Shown here: positions 59,272 through 64,000 of the stretch, one piece after another
Numbering within the stretch: position 1 is the stretch's first letter
Layout of the letters: the number at the start of each line of letters is the position of its first letter
Assembly (NCBI GenBank): GCA_018822845.1
Contig: JAHJJD010000124.1
Location: forward strand, 19,470-83,469
Reading direction: 5' to 3'
Origin: Gammaproteobacteria bacterium
GTDB taxonomy: Bacteria > Pseudomonadota > Gammaproteobacteria > Thiotrichales > Thiotrichaceae
DNA length: 64,000 nt
Translations under genes and position numbers: made by a program
Notes under the pieces: model-generated
The model's input: only the letters and a program-made list of their open reading frames with translations
Database searches by the model: none
Told to the model about the DNA's origin: nothing

Positions 59272-60099
59272 TTACTTGCTTTTCTGTTGTTCCTGCAATT
59301 GCTTGACCGTTTCCGCATCCAGTGCGCCGGACTCCTGCAAACGGCGGATGATAGGCGCTGGCAAGCACACCACCTCCGAGCTACGGAAATCAGCGCCATC
59401 AGCAGAAACCATGCCACCGCATTTCTGGCGCTTGCGGTTGCCTTCCTTGGTAGCCTCCTCATCAAACTTGAGATTATTGGCATTTACCCAACCATTCTGA
59501 CCAGCCCAGCGCACACGTTCCAGGGTGACATTGCCAACTGTGCCCATTTGCCCAAGTTTGGCTACCCAGCTTGCGTTATGGGGAATTTCCACTGCAATGG
59601 CATTATCGCCCTGGTCGACATACATCATCAGGCTTTCACCTGCCGTCAGTTCCTGCACGGAATAGATCGGCACTGAACGGAACTCCCCGCCCTTGGCTGC
59701 TTCAGGGTAACCGCAACATTCCTTGTCCACCACCGCAGGGTCTGCCAGGCACTGACGGCGGGCATCGGCAATCCCGCTTGCTTCAGCATCATGCTCCAGC
59801 GCGTCGGACAAGACCCAGCCAGTCTGATTATCCCAACTGACTTTTTCCCAAACGACCGCACCAAGGGTTTGCTGTGCATTGCGGCGGGAAATCCATGTGG
59901 CATTATGTGGAATGTTGACGATAACTTCCTTGCCCGGCTCTTTGTACATTTTTAGCACGCTACCCGCGTTTAGCCCCTGCACGCGGTAAACCTGCTGGCT
60001 GTCTGCTGGCATGGGCAGAGCCGCCTGCGTCATCAATGGCACAGCCAGCAGCATACCTGCCACTATCGCTAGCGCCAACTTATTCATTCCATTCATCAT
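59272..60099 (-). CDS. Secreted protein with two SH3-like repeats (unknown)
   Basis: 275 residues. Signal peptide (about 1-27, ending MTQAALP). Two related modules, about residues 35-100 and 145-215, share the pattern VYRVQGLNAGSVLKMYKEPG / IYSVQELTAGESLMMYVDQG, then IPHNATWI / IPHNASWV and W.NQTGWV / WAGQNGWVNANNL, as in bacterial SH3 folds. Several cysteines (ECCGYPE, KCGG, VVCLP) may form periplasmic disulfides. A charged C-terminal helix ends in QLQEQQKSK. GGAGG precedes the ATG pair at 60099/60096. No partner is adjacent; the function is not known. Confidence 0.72.
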   Translation of the reverse strand: MMNGMNKLALAIVAGMLLAVPLMTQAALPMPADSQQVYRVQGLNAGSVLKMYKEPGKEVIVNIPHNATWISRRNAQQTLGAVVWEKVSWDNQTGWVLSDALEHDAEASGIADARRQCLADPAVVDKECCGYPEAAKGGEFRSVPIYSVQELTAGESLMMYVDQGDNAIAVEIPHNASWVAKLGQMGTVGNVTLERVRWAGQNGWVNANNLKFDEEATKEGNRKRQKCGGMVSADGADFRSSEVVCLPAPIIRRLQESGALDAETVKQLQEQQKSK

Positions 60100-60313
60100 G
60101 ATACCTCCGACGGATAACCCTGCCTGACTACAGGGTGCCTGTCACCTTACACCATTAAAAGCACGCCAGGCTGGGGTTCCCGTTGTGCGCATTCGCTATA
60201 GATTGTAGACAAAAACCAAGCATCTTTCATGATAAGCTCCGCATTCTGCGGGTAAATTCTCTCACTATGCTCAACGCTTTTACCAAGAAATTACGCTTAT
60301 ATTTGGTACAAAT

Positions 60314-61351
60314 TTACCTATAGCCAGTTTTGGGCGCAAGGAACATTCCATCACCGTAGCTAAAAAAGCGATAACCGCAATTAATGGCATGGTGATAACT
60401 TTTCAGGATGTTTTCATAGCCCGCAAATGCGGCAACCAACATCAGCAAAGTCGACTCGGGCAGGTGGAAATTGGTAATCATCGCATCCACCACGCGGAAA
60501 CGGTAACCCGGCGTAATAAACAGGCGTGTATCACCCTGATATGGCTGCAACGCCCCGCCCTGCGCGGCGCTTTCCAGGCTACGCACCGATGTGGTGCCGA
60601 CCGCAACCACCCTGCCCCCACGCTTCCGGCAGGCTGCCACAGCCTCGCAGACGGAGGCAGAAACTTCCACATATTCTGCGTGCATGACATGTTGGGACAA
60701 ATCCTGCACGCGCACTGGCTGGAATGTCCCCGCCCCTACATGCAACGTCACCGCCGCCATTTGCACACCTTTACGCTGCAAGGCTTCCAGCAAAGCTTGG
60801 TCGAAATGCAAACCTGCCGTCGGAGCCGCCACCGCCCCCGGTTTCTGCGCAAATACCGTCTGATAGCGTTCACGGTCGGCCTGGGTATCTTCACGCTCAA
60901 TGTAGGGTGGCAGCGGAATATGCCCGTATTGCTCCAGCACAGACAATAGCGGCTCGGCACTCAGAAAGTTGACCTCAAACAGATCACCCTGCCGCCCGGT
61001 AACTTCGGCTTCCACCACCTCTTCCAGAAACAGGCGCGTACCGCTTTTGGGGGCCTTGCTGGCACGAATATGGGCAAGCGCGGAATGCTCACCGGTAATA
61101 CGTTCCACCAGCACTTCAACCTTGCCGCCGGACGCTTTTTGCCCATGCAGACGCGCCGGAATCACGCGGGTATCGTTGAACACCAGCAAATCTTCCGGCT
61201 GGATCAACTCCAGCACGTCAGTAAACTGACCGTCGCGGCATTCACCACTTGCGCCATCCAGAATCAGCAAACGGCTGGCAGTCCGCTCCACCAGAGGTTC
61301 GGCAGCAATCAGATGGGGGGGAAGTTCGTAATGGAAGTCACTCAATTGCAT
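60314..61351 (-). CDS. queA: S-adenosylmethionine:tRNA ribosyltransferase-isomerase QueA
   Basis: 345 residues from the ATG at 61351 ([16 protein letters not shown]), the canonical N-terminus; the frame stays open upstream through the tRNA-Leu gene, which cannot be coding. Builds the epoxyqueuosine ring on tRNA wobble G. Motifs: [31 protein letters not shown], and [18 protein letters not shown] near the end. No clear ribosome-binding site precedes either of the two adjacent ATGs (61354, 61351). tgt is not in the window. Confidence 0.94.
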   Translation of the reverse strand: MQLSDFHYELPPHLIAAEPLVERTASRLLILDGASGECRDGQFTDVLELIQPEDLLVFNDTRVIPARLHGQKASGGKVEVLVERITGEHSALAHIRASKAPKSGTRLFLEEVVEAEVTGRQGDLFEVNFLSAEPLLSVLEQYGHIPLPPYIEREDTQADRERYQTVFAQKPGAVAAPTAGLHFDQALLEALQRKGVQMAAVTLHVGAGTFQPVRVQDLSQHVMHAEYVEVSASVCEAVAACRKRGGRVVAVGTTSVRSLESAAQGGALQPYQGDTRLFITPGYRFRVVDAMITNFHLPESTLLMLVAAFAGYENILKSYHHAINCGYRFFSYGDGMFLAPKTGYR

Positions 61352-61433
61352 CATGGGCGCGAATAATATCAGCTTGTAAAATTTCTTTCGACAAATGCGA
61401 AAAATCGGGTAAAATCCCTCTCCTTCACATCCA

Positions 61434-61520
61434 GCCGGGATGGCGGAATCGGTAGACGCAGCGGATTCAAAATCCGCCGATGGTGACATTGTGCGAGTTC
61501 GAGTCTCGCTCCCGGCACCA
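61434..61520 (+). tRNA. tRNA-Leu (anticodon CAA)
   Basis: 87 nt with the acceptor stem GCCGGGA / TCCCGGC, discriminator A and encoded CCA at 61518-61520. The anticodon stem GCGGA / TCCGC encloses the loop TTCAAAA, giving anticodon CAA (reads UUG). A long variable arm follows, as expected for a class II tRNA, and GTTCGAGTC forms the T loop. Confidence 0.95.
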
Positions 61521-61553
61521 ATACAAATATCCAGCATTGTCTGGATTGAGCAG

Positions 61554-61588
61554 AAAAGGCTTCAACCCGCACGGTTCAAGCCTTTTTT
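61554..61588 (+). terminator. Terminator of tRNA-Leu
   Basis: AAAAGGCTTCAACC / GGTTCAAGCCTTTT, one mismatch, loop CGCAC, followed by the T-run. It lies 34 bp after the tRNA CCA. Confidence 0.88.
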
Positions 61589-61700
61589 TGTGCCCACACA
61601 TTCGCACAACCAGTAAGCAGGAAAGTATAGTGCCTGTATCCGGGTAGTTCCGCTGCTGCGTGAACTCACCTACACTTGGCGCTTTCCTCAACGGTCAGCA

Positions 61701-62568
61701 ATGCACTTGAAAACCAGTCACGCCCCCCTTGCCATTGTCCTGACCATTGCCGCTGCATCCATCCTGGCGGGCATGGATTCGCTGGGAAAAATCCTGATGC
61801 GCGACTTTTCAACCATACAGGTGACGTGGGCGCGCTTCCTGTTTCACAGCATCATTGTGTCGCTGCTGTTTTATGCGCAGGGTTGGCGGCGGTTTGCCGT
61901 AACCCGTGTGCCGAAAACGCAGTTGTTGCGCGGCTTGTGCATGGTCGGTATCAATACCTTGTTGTACATGGCAATCAAGACGGTAAGTCTGGCGGAGGCG
62001 ACTGCGTTGATGTACCTGTCGCCAGTGCTGGTTACGCTGTTGGCAGGCGTATTTCTGGGGGAACGTATCCTGCCACGTCATTTGTTGGCTGTTGCTGGTG
62101 GATTTATTGGGGTGCTGGTGATTATCCGCCCCGGTTTCCACAGCTTTGAACCGGCGTTGTTGCTGGCGTTTTTTCGCCTCCCTGTTGCTGGCGCTGTATT
62201 TTCTGCTGACCCGCAAGGTGGCGGGGGTCGATGATCCGCGTACCTCGCTGTTCTATACCTCGATTGTCGGCGCGGTGGTGCTGAGTTGCATTATTCCGCT
62301 GTGGTGGAAAACACCCGATGCGCTGCAATGGCTGCTGCTGATCAGCATGGGCACGCTCGGTGCGATTGGGCATTTCCTGCTGATCAAGGCGTATACGCTG
62401 CTCCCGGCGTCGGAACTGTCGCCGTGGCTGAATGCGCAGGTGGTGGCGGCGACGTTGTTCAGCGTGTTGCTGTTTCAGGATGTGCTAGGGTGGAATTTCT
62501 TCCTTGGTGCTGGGCTGATTGTGGGGGCGGGGCTGCTGTTGTGGCTGCATAATCGGCGGGTATCTTGA
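61701..62568 (+). pseudogene. EamA/DMT-family transporter interrupted by a frameshift
   Basis: Two overlapping frames together make one ~289-residue drug/metabolite transporter with ten membrane helices. The first frame (61701-62234) gives helices 1-5 (AIVLTIAAASILAGMDSLGK; TALMYLSPVLVTLLAGVFLG) and then runs out of frame at a T6 run (62169-62174). The second resumes as FASLLLALYFLLTRKVAG and continues to the C-terminus at 62568 (LLPASELSPWLNAQVVAATL). Removing one T restores a perfect family match (LLLAFFASLLLALYFLL). It is either a real one-base mutation, phase variation or slippage at the T-run, or a sequencing error. Confidence 0.85.
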
Positions 62569-62661
62569 GAGCAAAAAACACCCTTGTTTTTTATCCAAAT
62601 GCAGCCCAAAACTACCTTGTGTTTTATACTTTGCTGCCGGGTGGCTGAACTTTTCGCCCCC

Positions 62662-63897
62662 TTATTTCCGCCCCACCTGAATCCGCTTGAGCAGTTCCGC
62701 CGCTGGTTCATCGTTCGGGTCTTGCGGGACAAGTTCACCCCGGAAGGCTTTCGCCAGAATCGCCTGCGTCAATTTATCCAGCCGCGCTTTCGCCGCCTGA
62801 TACTGCTTCTCGACCGTATCCGCCATCGCAAACAACGACTCCACCCGCCGCACAATCTCCGCCTGTTCTTCCATTTCAGGTAAAGATATTTCTAGCGCAC
62901 TGAGTTCTTGGCTATTAATATTATTCACGCCACTTGTAGATCGAGCATTTAATTCAATAACTTTTCTAAGTTTTGGGCTTTGAAAACAAAACAGAACATA
63001 CTTTGAATTTACTTGTTTCAGTTTAAAACGAATGCGAATTAAATATCCAGCAAAGAGGCAGTGTATATCTTTGTCAGACACTAAAGCTGCTTGCCCAACA
63101 AGTTCAAGACTTCCATTTGAGCGGATTATTAAAACATCACCTTCATTTAGCTGTAATTTTTTAAGCTCTTTATCATCAAAGTCGGCATACTTTAGATCAG
63201 CAAGATTAATGGCTCCATTGTGTATATTGGGAATTCGCAGAACAGGTACTTTGCCTGCATCGTAATCACACTTTTTCGATGTTCCATATCGAATGTCTTC
63301 TGCTAACTCTCCTATTTTTCGAGTTTGCTCAAAATTACTTAATCCATCCCTTGTTAACTCCCCCGAAGTCGCCGCAGCCAACACCGCCTGCCGGAAGCGT
63401 TTCAGCAGTGCAGGGATTTTTTCCAGACGGGTCTGGGCAGTTTCGACTTTGGCAAGCAGGCTGTCGAGTTTGTTGGCAATGCGGATTTGTTCGGGAAGGG
63501 GGGCAAGAATAAAGGGTGCTTCTTTTCCTTGTTTAGTACCCAATCGCGGCATATTTACGCCGTATGACACTTCGTTCACATACTCAATAAAATTCTTGCT
63601 TTTAAGAGCGTAAAATAAGTATCGACTTTCCAGATAATCGCTTTTCTTTAAGGGAATTATTTCTGTCGAACAATAGCCATCCTGTTCAGCGATAATAACC
63701 TTATCGAGATACGGGCGTAATTTCCCATAAAGAACATCACCTTTGCTGAATTTATTTTTTGTGCTTTTTGATTGGCGTTCAGCATAAGTTGCTTTAGTAA
63801 GCAGTTTTGAGGTGTTTTTTTGAATATCCTCAAGCTCTAAAACCCACGCATCATCTTCAATGCAGCAATTCCCGGTGATCCAAAAAGTCCTGTATAA
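62662..63897 (-). pseudogene. hsdS: Type I restriction specificity subunit HsdS, 5'-truncated
   Basis: Open from 63897 to the stop at 62662 (411 residues), no start codon in place. TRD1 end: DDAWVLELEDIQKNTSKLL and GDVLYGKLRPYLDKVIIAEQ; central conserved region APLPEQIRIANKLDSLLAKV with RFRQAVLAAATSGELTRDGL; an AT-rich TRD2 (62880-63360); and the C-terminal repeat of the conserved region (ISLPEMEEQAEIVRRVESLF; LTQAILAKAFRGELVPQDP). The expected first 20-40 residues are replaced by unrelated sequence with an in-frame stop at 63898-63900. A translation start at an internal GTG (63579) would lack TRD1. hsdM/hsdR would lie to the right, outside the window. Confidence 0.75.
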
Positions 63898-64000
63898 TCA
63901 ATGATCCCAAAAAACGGCTCCTGTGCAAAATCGTGCGACTGAAACAGTATCCCTTGCCGAAACCCGGCACCCTGCGTTTTCGTAAAACCCTGTCGATCCC
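63898..64000. other. Unidentified sequence replacing the hsdS 5' end
   Basis: The last ~100 bases do not continue HsdS in any frame. They contain related short blocks (GATCCAAAAAGTCCTGT, GATCCCAAAAAACGGCTCCT, GTAAAACCCTGT) and a promoter-like TATAAT. It may be the edge of an insertion sequence, but too little is visible to name it. Confidence 0.35.

Noticed and set aside
61352..61537. N-terminal extension of QueA
   Set aside because: The open frame upstream runs through the tRNA-Leu gene; the canonical QueA N-terminus begins at 61351.
1..64000. CRISPR arrays, prophage genes, rRNA operons, DGR reverse transcriptase
   Set aside because: Looked for regular repeat-spacer patterns, phage structural genes, rRNA sequence and RT motifs; none was seen in the window.

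Overview
The window reads as chromosomal DNA from a sulfur-oxidising gammaproteobacterium, most likely Thiotrichales (Thiothrix-like). The pointers are standard gammaproteobacterial gene orders (efp-epmA, yajC-secDF, hflKC, pcnB-folK, leuA-pssA, panBCD, ppsA-ppsR), an fnr/hemN/cbb3-oxidase microaerobic block, a Gly/Met/Pro-rich secreted protein that resembles sulfur globule proteins, and a DGR-diversified sensor of a type known from multicellular bacteria. No 16S rRNA or marker species is present, so the genus is inference.

Layout. 1-4.2 kb: end of efp, epmA, yajC-secD-secF. 4.4-12 kb: two convergent DUF2189 membrane genes, one joined to a complete mrpA(B)CDEFG Na+/H+ antiporter operon. 12-18.3 kb: moeA, the sulfur-globule-like gene, hflKC, a cupin/GNAT pair. 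18.4-23.2 kb: a small acidic protein with a TrpD2-like gene, a Sel1 protein, a structured intergenic region, panBCD. 23.3-27.1 kb: accessory island with an orphan antitoxin remnant, a REP, a template repeat (TR), a long perfect hairpin, and a TIR-nSTAND-FGE gene whose 3' end is a variable repeat (VR). 27.2-36.9 kb: two RND efflux operons sharing TetR-type tandem operators. 37-44.2 kb: an AAA/PD-(D/E)XK gene, folK, pcnB, rimI, a family 4 uracil-DNA glycosylase, leuA, pssA. 44.3-52.4 kb: a DUF3149 microprotein, fnr, hemN, a candidate FNR-dependent sRNA, ccoGH and ccoNOQP, with FNR boxes at fnr, hemN/sRNA and ccoN. 52.6-61.6 kb: a glycosyltransferase, a LysR regulator, a structured leader, ppsA-ppsR, folD, a secreted SH3-like protein, queA, tRNA-Leu(CAA). 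61.7-64 kb: a frameshifted EamA transporter and a 5'-truncated hsdS at the edge.

Two observations stand out. First, the 128-bp VR at the 3' end of the TIR-nSTAND-FGE gene and the 128-bp TR 359 bp away differ at 16 positions, and all 16 are adenines in the template on the coding strand. This is the signature of a diversity-generating retroelement, yet no reverse transcriptase lies in the window. Second, a family of GC-rich palindromic elements (about 90-130 bp) sits between genes and also in frame inside or at the end of at least five protein genes (mrpC, the TIR-nSTAND-FGE gene, an RND adaptor, an RND permease, the uracil-DNA glycosylase). In two unrelated proteins it encodes nearly the same peptide ends. 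This recalls protein-coding palindromic elements of Rickettsia.

The genes otherwise form coherent units: protein export, pH/Na+ homeostasis, drug efflux under one probable TetR regulator, pantothenate synthesis, and an oxygen-responsive module in which FNR probably controls its own gene, haem synthesis, the high-affinity oxidase and an sRNA.
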